64,000 nucleotides of DNA, taken from the NCBI GenBank assembly GCA_025642075.2, contig JAODUO010000485.1:97001-161000 (forward strand). Reading direction: 5' to 3'. Under the pieces are notes generated by a model, which saw nothing but the letters and a program-made list of their open reading frames with translations, did not search any database and was not told the origin of the DNA. A program made the position numbers and the translations under genes. Origin of the DNA: Ridgeia piscesae (Eukaryota > Annelida > Polychaeta > Sabellida > Siboglinidae). Below, in pieces: positions 12,301-31,083 of the stretch (the first letter of the stretch is position 1; each line of letters begins with the position of its first letter).

Positions 12301-12877
12301 GTGAGGTATATCCAAATATACAGTTATAACAGCACACTTGAGGTGGGTCTGAATTCAACACAAGTGCTGGCTGTTGGTTTTTTTGCTCACTAAGAAGTCA
12401 TTATTCTTACAGTTTGTCTTACTCTTACACTTAGTCTTAGACCATGGCATGTCTTGAGAGTATTAGTCTAAATTGGAGGCCTATCCATTCTCCAGATGTC
12501 ACATTTGCATCAACACTATGTTCATCACTCATTTTAGAAAGACTGTTTCAATATGTGTTAGTTGGTATCCCGTGTTAGTTACAGTGACAGCAGAATAGTG
12601 TCGTGTATTTGACACTGACTGACATAATATTGAGTCGGTGAGTGACACGCGCTGTCACACTCATTCAATACATACTCGATCGATAGTTAATTGGGTAAGT
12701 TTTTCTCGATCAAATATCTTTCATAAGTGTGATGTGTTCGTATGAGAGTGTGTAAGAACATTACAACTGTATGACAACAATTAAGTGTACACATAATACA
12801 GTACCCTTAGACCAATTTAGACCACAAGGATCTATCGAATACTTTTGTCGACGTCTCGGTTCTGCCAACAGCGCCAT
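5057..12877 (-). CDS. PINX1: PINX1 orthologue: G-patch nucleolar protein and telomerase inhibitor (five exons)
   Basis: Coding exons on the minus strand are 12877-12805, 10964-10842, 7769-7592, 7044-6927 and 6358-5057. All have GT-AG introns and the phases join cleanly to a 597-residue protein. The N-terminus [13 protein letters not shown] is followed by a G-patch ([12 protein letters not shown], then KGKGLG, about residues 25-65), a [11 protein letters not shown] motif near 75, [13 protein letters not shown] near 123 and [12 protein letters not shown] near 203. These are the conserved blocks of PINX1 in the family's order. In vertebrates PINX1 acts in the nucleolus and on telomeres, binding TRF1 and inhibiting telomerase, and G-patch proteins activate DEAH helicases. 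The tail is very lysine-rich and makes the protein much longer than human PINX1 (about 328 residues). It starts 488 bp from PLK1 on the opposite strand. Confidence 0.93.
6927..7044 (-). CDS. PINX1: PINX1 exon 4
   Basis: The acceptor TTTGCAG is followed by a C that completes His125. The exon then encodes [19 protein letters not shown] and SILGKRKS, the conserved block after the RVH motif. It ends in phase 0 at GTACGT. Confidence 0.92.
7592..7769 (-). CDS. PINX1: PINX1 exon 3
   Basis: It begins after TTTGCAG and encodes [19 protein letters not shown] and a Ser/Asp/Gln-rich linker ending [11 protein letters not shown]. Donor GTAAGC, phase 2. The DNW-AHQDDFN motif is diagnostic for PINX1. Confidence 0.92.
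8165..10342. repeat. 39-bp minisatellite, roughly 55 copies, in PINX1 intron 2
   Basis: The plus-strand unit reads GTGACTGCACCAGGAGGTGA followed by TTCTCTGTGTATTGTGTCT. Subtypes differ at GGAGGTGATTCT versus GGAAGTGATTTGC, and the second type is clustered at about 9200-9450 and scattered to 9890. A few copies have 1- to 6-bp deletions (about 8600-8700). Because 39 is a multiple of three, long frames stay open on both strands; they are translations of the repeat, not a protein. Confidence 0.97.
10343..10514. repeat. Duplicated PINX1 intron 2/exon 2 junction segment (left copy)
   Basis: From CTAATGAGACCAGATGATA through TTTGTGTCAGCT, this segment matches 10701-10855 at about 90% by eye, including the last ~20 nt of PINX1 exon 2 and its donor region. 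In this copy the donor context is AAAAGTAACAG (minus strand) instead of AAAAGGTAAGC. It separates the main 39-bp array from a short array at 10515-10700. Confidence 0.85.
10515..10700. repeat. Short 39-bp minisatellite array next to PINX1 exon 2
   Basis: About five diverged copies of the 39-bp unit described at 8165-10342, with variants such as CTGCAAGAGGAGGTGAC. It is followed directly by the original copy of the intron 2/exon 2 junction. Confidence 0.92.
10842..10964 (-). CDS. PINX1: PINX1 exon 2 (G-patch core)
   Basis: The acceptor TTTGTGTGCAG precedes ATGAGGAC. The exon encodes [26 protein letters not shown] and [12 protein letters not shown], the glycine-rich G-patch. It ends in phase 1 at donor GTAAGC. 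The last part of this exon and its donor are copied at about 10485-10515. Confidence 0.93.
11859..12287 (+). mobile_element. 5'-truncated LINE fragment with a 13-bp target-site duplication
   Basis: ATTATATAGTTAG at 11859-11871 is repeated exactly at 12275-12287. Between them a plus-strand frame (open from 11984 to TAG at 12247) encodes [17 protein letters not shown], then [19 protein letters not shown] and ending AADPT. This is the typical C-terminus of non-LTR retrotransposon ORF2 proteins. The upstream part is in another frame ([16 protein letters not shown]), so the copy has at least one frameshift. Only ~400 bp were inserted, into PINX1 intron 1. Confidence 0.85.
12805..12877 (-). CDS. 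PINX1: PINX1 exon 1
   Basis: ATG at 12877-12875 begins the peptide [17 protein letters not shown], and the exon ends ...NWSK plus one base at a GTACTG donor. It is 73 nt, ending in phase 1. The match to the conserved PINX1 N-terminus (M-x-L-A-E-x-R-R-x-Q-K) and the exact phase fit with exon 2 support it. Confidence 0.9.
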
Positions 12878-13163
12878 GTTTTGCACCCACGTGTTCAATA
12901 CCGGAAATAGACGGCGCTGTCAATATTTAAATACCCGGGAATAACAAATCTTGTCCTAACAAGTTTTCTCGAATTCACAACAAGAGTTCATGCAGTATTC
13001 ACGATAGCTACATAACATGGGTTCATTTTCGTGTATAGCACTTTTAACACTTGATTAGTAATTAATCAGATACATAACGTTTTATATGTTGATTGAAAAT
13101 TATTTCAGACACATGCTAGCGTAGTTTTGATTCTGATCACTAGGTGTCTTAATGCATTTTTAA

Positions 13164-13207
13164 CCAATGACGTCTGTACTTACATATCGGTTGGCCAATT
13201 GTATTGG
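13164..13207 (+). promoter_or_regulatory. Cluster of three CCAAT (NF-Y) motifs upstream of PLK1
   Basis: CCAAT at 13164-13168 and 13195-13199 (31 bp apart) and ATTGG at 13203-13207. Multiple CCAAT boxes spaced about three helical turns apart are characteristic of G2/M cell-cycle gene promoters bound by NF-Y. Function is inferred from motif layout only. Confidence 0.5.
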
Positions 13208-13231
13208 TTTTTACATAAACCTTGCGTTAAA

Positions 13232-13245
13232 CGGGCAAATTTGAA
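13232..13245 (+). promoter_or_regulatory. CDE/CHR-like cell-cycle element upstream of PLK1
   Basis: CGGGC at 13232-13236 is followed three bases later by TTTGAA at 13240-13245, the CHR core recognised by the DREAM and B-MYB complexes in vertebrates. It lies ~40 bp downstream of the CCAAT cluster and ~120 bp before the ATG. Confidence 0.45.
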
Positions 13246-13365
13246 ATCGCTTGCTCAGAGAAGGATCTTGATGAGGAGTGCACACAAATTGAACAATCTA
13301 ATACACTTTACCGCCGTTACTACATGTTTTCTTGAGTAGTACAATTACTTGTTGAGTGTTTGAAA

Positions 13366-21401
<8,036 letters not shown>

Positions 21402-22850
21402 GAACAGATGCTGCTTCGCTGGCTTTCTCTGGACTGTGATGACTAGAGGTCTGGTGGCCTCTAGGTGGACACCTCACCCACACCTGTCCCACACCTGTCC
21501 CAGGAGGCGACTTGTGAACCAGTTGAATGGGTTGAGATCGAACAGATTCGTGTGGTTGGAGTGAAGTGGTGATGGAATCCGACCGCAGACATTACCATGA
21601 TCAGCCTGCAGCTGTGTGTTGCAGAGACATTTCTTTCATCCGTGTTGTTTCGTGTGGGTGACTGCGACATAAGACTTGGCGTTTTGTACATATCAGTGGC
21701 GTTCACTCTCAGATATGACAATGTGTATTACCAGCTGCATTTGCTAGCTACTTCGCCGATACAGTAAGCAATGTGCGTGTATGCGGTTCCGGTGCATGAA
21801 TGTGCGAGCTTGTGATGGACAATAAGTGATGATTCAAGTGGAAACAGGTGTTGATGTGTTCACATAACATTGTGATCTCCCACAACACTGGTGGCTCTGC
21901 CCCCAACTACAAAAGCAGTTTTGAAACACATGCAACTGGGAACAGCTGCGAGTTGGGCTAAGTGTACAAACTGTAATCAGTGAACACAGCTTCCTGCATG
22001 CATGCTGAGGTGTAAATAATCATCTTGCTGTGTGTATTTATCGTGGATTTTATCTGCTGGTTCCTACTTTTGCAGCAGGTGTTTCATCCCGTGGCTATTG
22101 ATGCAATCAAGTTTCGCTTTGAATCACCTAAACATCAGTAACCAGTTCACACAGTGCTAAATTGAATTGGTTGTGTTTAGAAAACTGCATTAGCATTTTG
22201 ACACTACACTACAGAAGTGTGAAAATACAAGTGGGACAATTGGCAGTTGCATCACACACATTTGTGCCTATTATATACATATATCTATATTTTAATCCCG
22301 ACTCGATTTTAAATTGCCAGAGAGTCGGTATTTTCAAATGAACCCGAGTGGTCTATCCACTGCTTTGGTTGCATGCGAGGCATGTTTCTTCTGTAAAATA
22401 GCTCCTGTGTATGCATCCTCTTATCAGGCAGTCCAAGATACCGTCATGTCTTATATTTTTGTAGAAATACCGCACTCATGAATTGCCGATGCACGCATCG
22501 TGTATTTTGATTCTTTCGGGAATTTTTACATACTTGGTGGTAGTAGGGGTTTTTGCCTCGAACAGAAGCACAGTTTTGTTGTAAGAATGGGTGTGGATGC
22601 CAGTGCTGCATGTCAACTTGTTGTCGTGTGGCTGATCGACTATCTTTTCTACTACATCATGCATCTTTAGTTTTATATAATTTTATGTAAATAACAGACA
22701 CTGTGACAAAGCTTCCGAGTTTTGTAATCATATTGAAGTGCATCATTCGAAGTAAATTTTATCTAAAATGCTATGCAAAGTGCACATTTTTGTGAGATTT
22801 TCTAGTGTTGATGTACATATGCTATAGCAATAAAATTCATCATGTCTTGT
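21402..22850 (+). other. PLK1: PLK1 3' UTR
   Basis: About 1.4 kb without coding potential follows the stop. The first canonical AATAAA I see on this strand is at 22829, with a T-rich segment after it. A later AATAAA near 23964 could extend it. Confidence 0.5.
22829..22834 (+). terminator. PLK1: Candidate PLK1 poly(A) signal
   Basis: AATAAA followed within ~25 nt by a TGTCTTGTTG stretch that could be the downstream element. It gives a ~1.43 kb 3' UTR. Confidence 0.5.
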
Positions 22851-24334
22851 TGAAAAAGTATCTTATGTTTTTAGTTAAATTGCCCGGTCCACATAAACTA
22901 ATGAGAAGTCTATGTGGCACATTGTATGCTCCATGTTTGGTTAGTACACAGTCTGTGACAGATGGTTTAATCCTGGAACTTGTCAACTGGTAGATCCACC
23001 CCCATGAGCCAGCATGTCGCTGCCATTTACATCGGTCCTGATACACCCTGGCATATCACATTATCAAAACACTTGCTGTTTTAGTTTTGCGATAATACAC
23101 GTTTTATATCCCAGTATCTATCATACCCCAGTATATGTATTATATACCTATATATAATATATACAGTCACGACTGCATCAGTCATGGGAACAGTGCAAAT
23201 ACTGGTCCCAATATGAAGACATGACTGGTGGGAATCCCAATATAATGACTCATTCATGTCCTAAACATTGCCTGTAACACGAGCAGTGTGTTGCTGAAAT
23301 CACCAAATATTTTATCAGATAACCAGATGTCGACCAACACTGCTTGTGGGCAGTAGCTGATGTTAAGATGAGTTTTTGAAATAGATGTGCCATGGGTACT
23401 GTAGGGTGGTATGATGTCATCAGCCATAGCAACACTTGACATGCCAGGATGGTACTGTCCGACAATTGGCACATTTATCTTAAATACAGTAAAGCAACAC
23501 TTGAAGAAACAAGACAATTCAAACAATAGTTACTGGTATACACTTGCACAAGACCATTCTACCTGGAGAGGACGTCTGTAGGTAGAACCAAGCGAGAGGG
23601 AAAGCGGGGGAGGGAGAGATTATCTTAAACCTAGATAACTGCTTGCATTATGTTCTGATAAGTATTAATAGAAAAACAAGCAAGATGAAGTACAGTATGA
23701 CCTTTTAGAAAACTGTTTAGTATTCTCGCTACTGTTCACATGACATTGTATTCTACAAATAAGCACATTTTATTGCAAATAATCTCTGTATACCACCTTA
23801 AAATGTAACTTATTGTGTTTCATATACATTTAATTTAATATAAAAAAAATTGTAAATATTGGAGATTCAATGGGTTGTATTCGTATCACAACATGCATCG
23901 ACTACTGTGTGTTTGTATTCATATCACGCAACAAAATTATCTTGCACATGAGATCACATCATAAATAAATTATGTAAAGACTATCTCATAAATACCACAC
24001 ATGAATTGTTCATTCTGATGTAAAACAGTGTCATTTGTCAACCAACAAACATGGATTGTGCCTTTTGCACGATCCTGTTCAATTGTTTGGCAGATTATCC
24101 AGTGTGTGGTCATATCACTGTACATTTAAAAACATGGATTAATCCTTTGGCATCGTCACTTCATCACAACTTAATGGAACGTATCCCTTGTAGAAGGTGT
24201 ACATGATCATGTCACTATCAGGAATTTCCCTGCCAAATATGTGGATTGGAGGTTTGGTTAATGGCACGGTTACAAAACCATGGGTCATGTGATGATATCA
24301 CACAGACATCTTTTGTTCCTGGTTTCCCCATGGT

Positions 24335-24628
24335 TCACGTCCACGGCAGGAAGTTTGAGAATGCAGCAACGCCGACAAAGAAATACAACGGGAAATACAC
24401 AGAGATGAGTGTAACCGTCCAACTGGAGCCGTCCCAGATTTGCATATCCTCAAAACTGCTTCCTGGTTTGTCAGGCCTTTTGCTCCACTGGTCTGACAAA
24501 TCAATGTCGTGGTCTTCTCCACGTTGCATTGTGGGAATGTTGTCTTGTGTGGTGTGGTCTGGAGCTCCGACAGTCGCAATGTACCAGTAGATCACAGGGC
24601 TGGATGACGCGATGAATCTGGTCACCAC
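24335..24628 (-). CDS. PIGV: PIGV exon 3
   Basis: Starts with Val codons (GTGGTGACC) after CCTAG. Encodes VVTRFIASSSPVIYWYIA, a hydrophilic loop, the last membrane span and FSNFLPWT; TGA at 24337-24335. Confidence 0.95.
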   Translation of the reverse strand: MVTRFIASSSPVIYWYIATVGAPDHTTQDNIPTMQRGEDHDIDLSDQWSKRPDKPGSSFEDMQIWDGSSWTVTLISVYFPLYFFVGVAAFSNFLPWT

Positions 24629-27600
24629 CTAGGAACACACAGACACTTTAGCTGGATGTAACGGTGCTTTGATGGTGAAATGTCTGAATGAATGTTGAAG
24701 GGAATGGTCATTCATCGTATAGCGGGTTTGTTTAGACTACCGGTACGATATTACCAGACCTTGCCTTTTGTGGGAAGACAAAATGTTCAACAGAATGTTT
24801 ACATGGGAATGGCAAAATATTATAATAAAACAGCATTCTGCAGTTTGGAAAGAAAATTGAAATGATTAGGAGTAATAAATTGAAGGTAATAAAATAATAA
24901 TTACCGGACCATATTTGTCTGAATTATCAGACTTAAACTTTGTATTTTCTGTTTCTGCACAGAAACAGAAAATGGATGACCACCTGTCTGGGGTGACTGC
25001 TTTCTCGGTTCCACTTGACCATCTTTTCACTGATAATTGACCTGTCTTGAGAGACTGTGTGTCTTGAGAGACCACGATTGTGTGCTCAAAATAGGTTCTA
25101 CTTCAGACTGCATCTGATACATTTCATAACCAGTAAACTGCTTAGTACAGTGTATAATAATTGCTATATAAAAAGCTACGTTTTTATCATCAATGAAATG
25201 TCAATTAATTGACACATCACATAACCTGGTAGTTATCTTTACCATCTTATTACTTGCAATTTTAAATCATATTACACTGATAAATAAATGATAACCTACC
25301 TGAACATGCATAAACAGAAGTGCAAACAAGAGAAGTGCCACCATGTGTACAATGTACACATATGCTCTACCGCAGAGGAAGCCTGTTTTGTCTGTGTCAG
25401 GTGTGTCGGTCTTCTTCCGGTACTCAAGTGTGGTATTAGCGGGTGACAACAGCCCAAGTGTTAGGCTATGGAGGAGGTTATTGGCAATGTAGTACCAGGC
25501 CGCAGACATGCACAGGATAGCCATCGGGGCAGCTAGGAGGAAGTTAGGGATCTGTTTCCACTGGTAGTACCGCAGGAAACCCACATCCCAATGTTTGTCT
25601 TGGATGTAGGAGTATGACATTGGTACCACTGATGAACACCAGGGGGACGGTCCCATGTGTGGCATCTTGTAGCCCTGCTTGTTGCCGTAGTTGAGAACAA
25701 CACGATCAATTTCCTCAGGTCTTGCCCTCGGGTTGCAAAATACAATGTACGAATAAAATTGGTATAACAAAAACGGTGCAACACAGATCACCACACACAG
25801 TATGGTGCGGTAAGCTGATGATGCCACAGTCGACAGTGTTGCTTTGGCGGCCTGCATCTTATCAATACATCCCCCGTCTAGTCTGCACTTTTTGGCAGCT
25901 GCTGTCACACAATCATGAAGTGTCAGGTAAAGTATAAAACCGCAGTTGATGACGCCGTTTGAGCGACAGAATGCACTTAATCCAAAACACACCGATGCCT
26001 TGACGAAGCAGCGGGCTTCACACATGAACATGCCTAAGAACGTGAGGAGGGCAAACAGCGACTCCGAGTACGGGGCCATGAAGAAAACACTCGCTGGATT
26101 CACGCAGTAGAGCTGTGTCACACGGTATGCCATGACATCATCTCCAAGAACGGCAATGCTCAATTTGTATAGGACACGAACGGACAGCAAGAAACAACAC
26201 AGGTTGACAGCAACGGCAGACATGAGTAATGTGTTTGCATAAGTGAAGAAGAACTGTAGCGGTAGACACACTGTGTTGGCAGTGACACGCACGAGCAGTG
26301 GAAACAGAGGCAGGAATGCAAGATTGTTCTCGTATGTGTAGCCATGCTCAGCGATGTGGATAAAGTACACGCCGTCCCACCGTCGAAGTCCCCCAAACAC
26401 TAGTTCCACAATGTAGTCAGGAATTCCCCTGCGAGGCTGCGAGGGTGGAGGATTGAAGACTTTTGCATCGTGATCCGGTATCAAGACGTTGAAAAATACC
26501 TGCAGACAAATCATCACTTGATTAGTTACAGGAAAAGGTTTCTGAAAATTGTCTAACATAAATTAAATTATAAGCAGACCAAAGGCCACTTACATTCGCA
26601 TGAGTACTAACAGGTAGAAGTCAGACATGGGGTCAAATACATTGATATGTATTTAAATACAAATATTTTTGATGATTACATGTACAATATGAAAGTGGTG
26701 CAGGTTAAAAAATGATTAAAAATAAACTGGTTTTGTTATCTTTCTGGACTATCAATGCTGTTGATTGTCACAGCTTTCTGTGGAGTACCACATAGCTTTA
26801 TGCAGGCACCTGTCCACCCGTCATTTGGACAAGTAGAAATATGGGTGGATGGGTGGTGGTCACTGGTGGACAGGTAAAAAATGAAGGAGCAAAAAAGGGT
26901 CTTCCAAAACCAAAGATATTGTCAGTTATGCCTTAGAAGTGAGTGTAAATGGTGTCACATGTGTTTGTAGTCCATTTCAGGTGATCAAACACATTTTAAA
27001 GTTTCTAAACTGGCTTAACAGTTAACATCCATGTGTCCACCAAAACATGTGTGACTGGCAATAATTTGGTCTTGCATAAAGCCCTGGAGTACAGTGGATA
27101 CTGCGTACAATCTGTGCTTAATTTCTTGTAACATAGTTCTTAGCCTAAGCTCAGCTAAGCGGGCTAAGCATATCTAGCCTAGGTATTCGCATATCTAAGG
27201 CTAAGGCGCCTATCTTGTCAGTACGGTTATCTTCTCAGCTGTCGTGACTCTGAGAATCAATCTAAGTTTTGTGATTTGTATCGATTTTATTCAATATAAA
27301 ATGTAAACATTGTACAAATATACATAAATTACATACAAGGATGACTCAAAAACTGATTCTGATTTGTTATAGTGCAAAACCCCTACTGGGGCATTACACA
27401 CTAGTATGGGTGGTTGGTTTCAGGACGGCTGGCTTCATGTTATCTGGAAGTGGAATAAGAGTATTTGTGCTTGGGAATATGGGATATGGGGAAAAGTACA
27501 AGTCAGTGATGGGGGAGGGTAGGGGTGTGGTAGGGACGGTGTGTGAAGGGGGACAGGGGTGGTGGTGTGTATTGCTTATTAATTTGGAGGTGCCTGAAGG

Positions 27601-28199
27601 GTGCAGTTTTCAGGTTAATGTCCTGCAATGCACCCTTGAAGGCGTCGAGACTGTTGTGGGCAAATACATTGGAAGGAAGTCTGATCCCCTGGGCTATTGT
27701 TCGGGGAAAGAAGCTGTATTTGTAGTAGTTGTGGGAACTTGATATTTGTCTGCATTTTGTTTGGCTGTGTCCGGGCATAAGGTATTGTTTGGGATTGATG
27801 TCTAGACTTAGTCTAAGACTAACAGACAAGCACTTATTTCCACTGTGGTCCTTTGACAGTTCTGTCATCACTCCAACATCTCAATGACACACAGCAGTCA
27901 TCGATCTTGTTAATTCACAATTAATTAACGCCATTTTAACAGTGTATATGATCCGGAATATGATTTACTGAGTGAATATGATTATCATTATGAACTTAAT
28001 TATTATCGCACGTGATTTTCTTGACTCGGCCCGCTCGATTTAATCCTGCTGGCCTCCATACAATGATGAACAGAATACTGATCTCATATGACTGATGCAA
28101 CAAAAGCGGTACTGGTTAAATTACCTGCATTAAAAGCAAGAATATTCGTGAAGAAAGAGCCACTTGACAAATTCTGTCAACATTGAAGACCGGCGCCAT
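24335..28199 (-). CDS. PIGV: PIGV orthologue: GPI mannosyltransferase 2 (three exons, complete)
   Basis: Exons 28199-28125, 26499-25300 and 24628-24335 join in phase 0 to give 522 residues (human PIGV 493). PIG-V adds the second mannose to the GPI anchor precursor in the ER membrane, using dolichol-phosphate-mannose. Supporting blocks: LIPDHDAKVFNPP; RRWDGVYFIHIAEHGYTYE, with the GT-C-type acidic motif W66-D67 in the first luminal loop; NPASVFFMAPYSESLFALLTF; SYIQDKHWDVGFLRYYQ; PNFLLAAPMAIL; MHVQVVTRFIASSSPVIYW; and the C-terminal FSNFLPWT shared with human PIGV. Many hydrophobic segments are consistent with a polytopic membrane protein. Exon 2 is unusually long (400 codons). It is convergent with PLK1. 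Confidence 0.95.
24944..24973. repeat. 30-nt near-perfect palindrome in PIGV intron 2
   Basis: Two 14-nt arms (ATTTTCTGTTTCTG and its complement) surround a 2-nt centre, CA. It sits in a segment with further short inverted motifs (GTCTGAATTATCAGAC upstream; ACTGATAATTGACCTG downstream), suggesting a remnant of a non-autonomous inverted-repeat element. Confidence 0.8.
25300..26499 (-). CDS. PIGV: PIGV exon 2
   Basis: Acceptor TTTGTCTGCAG, then VFFNVLIPDHD. It carries most of the enzyme, including RRWDGVYF, and ends LLFMHVQ at donor GTAGGT. Confidence 0.95.
27560..27870 (-). mobile_element. LINE ORF2 C-terminal fragment in PIGV intron 1
   Basis: A minus-strand open frame encodes LRLSLDINPKQYLMPGHSQ, NYYKYSFFPRTIAQGIRLPS and NSLDAFKGALQ. 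YYK-SFFPRTI..W/G..LP..V..A.SLD.FK is the standard end of many non-LTR ORF2 proteins. Only ~300 bp remain; the usual tryptophan before the RLP motif is lost (GIRLP). Confidence 0.75.
28125..28199 (-). CDS. PIGV: PIGV exon 1
   Basis: 25 codons, MAPVFNVDRICQVALSSR then IFLLLMQ, ending at donor GTAATT. It aligns with the first transmembrane start of PIG-V and joins exactly to exon 2 (VFFNVLIPDH). An in-frame start is also present at 26559 inside the intron, but that frame has only intron sequence ahead of the conserved block. Confidence 0.85.
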
Positions 28200-28539
28200 G
28201 TTTATTGATTGCGACGGATTGCGACAACGTCCTCTATATATATTCCGACAGATGGCGGCACCTTCGATACAACCGACGCTACCGAGGCTTGAGACGAGTG
28301 GAATGGGCTTTGCGTTATTTTGGCGCGACTCAAACGTTAGTTGGCCCTTTGACCGATATAACTGTAACTGTGCTAACGATTAGTGGATGCACTTACCCAA
28401 CATTCCAAATAGCAACAATTAAGAGGATTCGAAATCTTATTATCTTGATAGAGAGTCGATCCGACACTCTACGCTCACTGTGCCACCGCGCCCCACCCTC
28501 AAAACCCTACATTTACTACCCACTAGGCGATACCTGACA

Positions 28540-30030
28540 TTCCGTCGAGTAGGGCATGCCTGTCTTCTGGCTGTGACTGTCGAACACAAAAAAGTTATAT
28601 GACGTGGAATTGTTGACCAGGATATTGTGCCTGCACTAGGCCTATAGACTCGATCCTTATAATATCCGCGCTGACTTCATGTGCCCCCAGACATTTGGCA
28701 CGTGTCTCTGGTTAGGCGAGCCTCGGGGAGTGGTGCATTTTGATGTTTTGTTGTACATGTTATTATTTTGGCGGGCCTCAAAGAGATGGATTTGAAGATT
28801 TTTTTTAATCTTTGGGATTGGTAAAATACCAATCCTGAGGATTTAAAAAGCCTCAGTGGGAATGCAACTGGATTTGTTTGCTCCCTTAGACCATCCTCTA
28901 TGCCATGAATACTCCACAGAACTATTAATGCAAAAGCACGCCTAATGTTTTTACTTTTCGCATAGGTCAGAACCAGGGGGGCTTGAGATATAGGATTAGC
29001 CCCCGATATATTTAGGGAAGGGATGCCTGTTTTCGTGTAAGCGTGGAGTAGGAAGTATACTCTGATAAATAACGAACGTCGAGGAAAACGTCATCATCAA
29101 GCCATCGTCCCCGGTGTCATAAACCAAACAGAGGTAGTCGTCACGGTCACGGGTGTGGACTATTCAGCACTGAAGCACGATCGATCCTGGTTCGAAGCTG
29201 CACTTTTTCAGTGTGTTTTTTACTAGCGTCCTGTCTTGATTTGATATACCGATTCAACCGTACGTAAACCGGAATTTGGGGTAATTTGAATGCACAAAGT
29301 GCAATAAATTTATATGTCAGTGTTGAGGCATATGTATATATGTACTTGTTCGCTGGGTCACTTGACAACTACACTTTCTAGTGGCTGCAAACGAACAGAG
29401 ACAGCGCTCCGTAGAACTGCACCTAATACCCTGTACAACAATTATTTGGTTCATTTGGAAAACCGTTCCTGCTGTTTTACTGAAAATGCCACAGTACATT
29501 AAACAACATGTTGTTAGTACGAATGGAAGGTGAAGTTAGCTGCTGAATTCCCGTGCCTCATTTAAATTAAAAAAAACACTGTTATCTGGGGTAGGCCTAA
29601 TTCAAGTTGTTTTGTGTGTGTGTGATGGAGCACCGATGTTGGAAGCCGCTTTTCTGACAGAGTAGACACGGTGACGGAGCCGGGGGAGCATTGGAGCCAT
29701 ATAGCCCCCTCCAATCCCGGAAAATTGGGATGATGGGGAACGGAGGACCAATAACTGGCTGCCTGATTCATAGAGTCACACAGTACAGAGGGTATAAGGA
29801 TGCCTGTGCATGACTTTCCTTCCCAGTCCTACACTTTCGCAAAGAAATTGTGCAAATAGGAAAAAATTAGGAATTCTCCACTTCTGTCGCTGGCTGCAGC
29901 CCAAGAAGTGACAAGGCAACGAAAGTGTCATCATTCTCAATGTCCGTGATGGTTATATAATGGCTATCTAGTATTCAAAATGGCACTGGCCTGGTCACTA
30001 GACTAGGGACAAACCGCATTTTGTTGTTGT
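28540..30030. other. Intergenic; no feature recognised
   Basis: Upstream of PIGV. I find no coding exon, conserved RNA or clear repeat. Short open frames lack splice signals and protein-like composition. Confidence 0.5.
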
Positions 30031-30039
30031 TCTTTTCTT

Positions 30040-30480
30040 GGCATCCTTGTCGTGAAGGGTGAGTTGACCAAGATGTCTGCTTCCATTGTGTTTGCTTATT
30101 CCTCTCACGTCTCTTACTACGGTCTATCAGCAGTCTCCAATTCCTTATGTCTGTTGCTTTTTACCCCTTTCTTCTCCCACTCTTTCTAGGTCTCTTTTTT
30201 ATGCAATCCCCATCGCAATTTCGGTCTTCCTCGCCTCCTTTTCCCTTCACTTTCTGGGCGTCTGCTCTCTGCCAGTTTCCATCTCCCATTCTTTCCACAT
30301 AACCGGCCCATGCCGATCAACCTACTCCTCGCTAATTTCTTGTTAAAACTTTCCTTTACTCCAACCTTCACTTTCACTTCTCCCATTCTTCTCTTACCAA
30401 CTCTCTTAACTCCCACGATTCTTCTTACCAGGTTGCTTTTCGAAAACCTGGACCTTCTGTTGTTTCTCTGTTAGTGCCAT
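30040..30480 (-). mobile_element. LINE ORF2 C-terminal fragment
   Basis: A minus-strand frame encodes VKVKVGVKESFNKKLARSR, GKNGRWKLAESRRPESEG and KRRRGRPKLRW. The KLARSRL..VGRC..NG and GKRRRGRPKLRW motifs end many RTE-like non-LTR ORF2 proteins. The frame breaks after RPKLRWG, so it is a decayed fragment. Confidence 0.7.
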
Positions 30481-31001
30481 CATCTCTAGTGCTTCACACG
30501 AGCTGAGCACATTTCATTTAGGTTTATGTGATACGCGTCTTCGAATTTCCCCCAAGCGTTTACCTCTGCTGTAATCCTCATAACCAAAGCCAGTTATCTA
30601 GTCGATTTTGCACTGGGTAATTGAAATTGCATATAGTTTATTTATAAATTGTGATAAGCAGCAACGATACATGTTGTCAAGCTACTGGTTGAAGGCCAAC
30701 GCCATCATCATCGGTGTTAAGGTAGGAATGTTTAATTATTGTTTCATCGGACTGACTTCATGTTGGTCTTTGTGATGGTCTTTGTCAGTAGGTTTGGGAG
30801 ATGTAGCGTGATGAATGTGGTGGCCGGCTATAGGCGGATATTATGCAAGGGATATGTGTTCGTGTCTCTTTAATAATGTGTTTTTCTCTCTTTACAACTT
30901 TGACGCCTTCTGTAAATGGCTTTGCTGAATGCCAGCTACATTGGTAAATGAACTTGGTTGTCGTGTCGGTATTAATTTTAAGTGAGTTGGGTTTGAATTA
31001 T

Positions 31002-31007
31002 ATATAT

Positions 31008-31081
<74 letters not shown>
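31002..31081. repeat. (TA)n microsatellite
   Basis: About 80 bp of near-pure TA dinucleotide. Confidence 0.95.

Positions 31082-31083
<2 letters not shown>

Larger units (their letters stand above)
12878..13365. promoter_or_regulatory. Bidirectional PINX1/PLK1 promoter region
   Basis: The 488 bp separate the two divergent start codons. The PLK1-proximal half carries CCAAT at 13164 and 13195, an inverted CCAAT (ATTGG) at 13203 and a TTTGAA CHR-like element at 13240. No TATA box is obvious near the expected PLK1 start site. Confidence 0.65.

Noticed and set aside
26499..26559. In-frame ATG at 26559 as the PIGV start
   Set aside because: A clear acceptor at 26500-26510 and a phase-matched, homologous exon 1 at 28125-28199 explain the N-terminus better.
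28420..28510. tRNA-like segment on the minus strand (GCGCGGTGGCACAGTGAGCG)
   Set aside because: Only the A-box resemblance holds; no T-arm or acceptor pairing. At most a SINE scrap.
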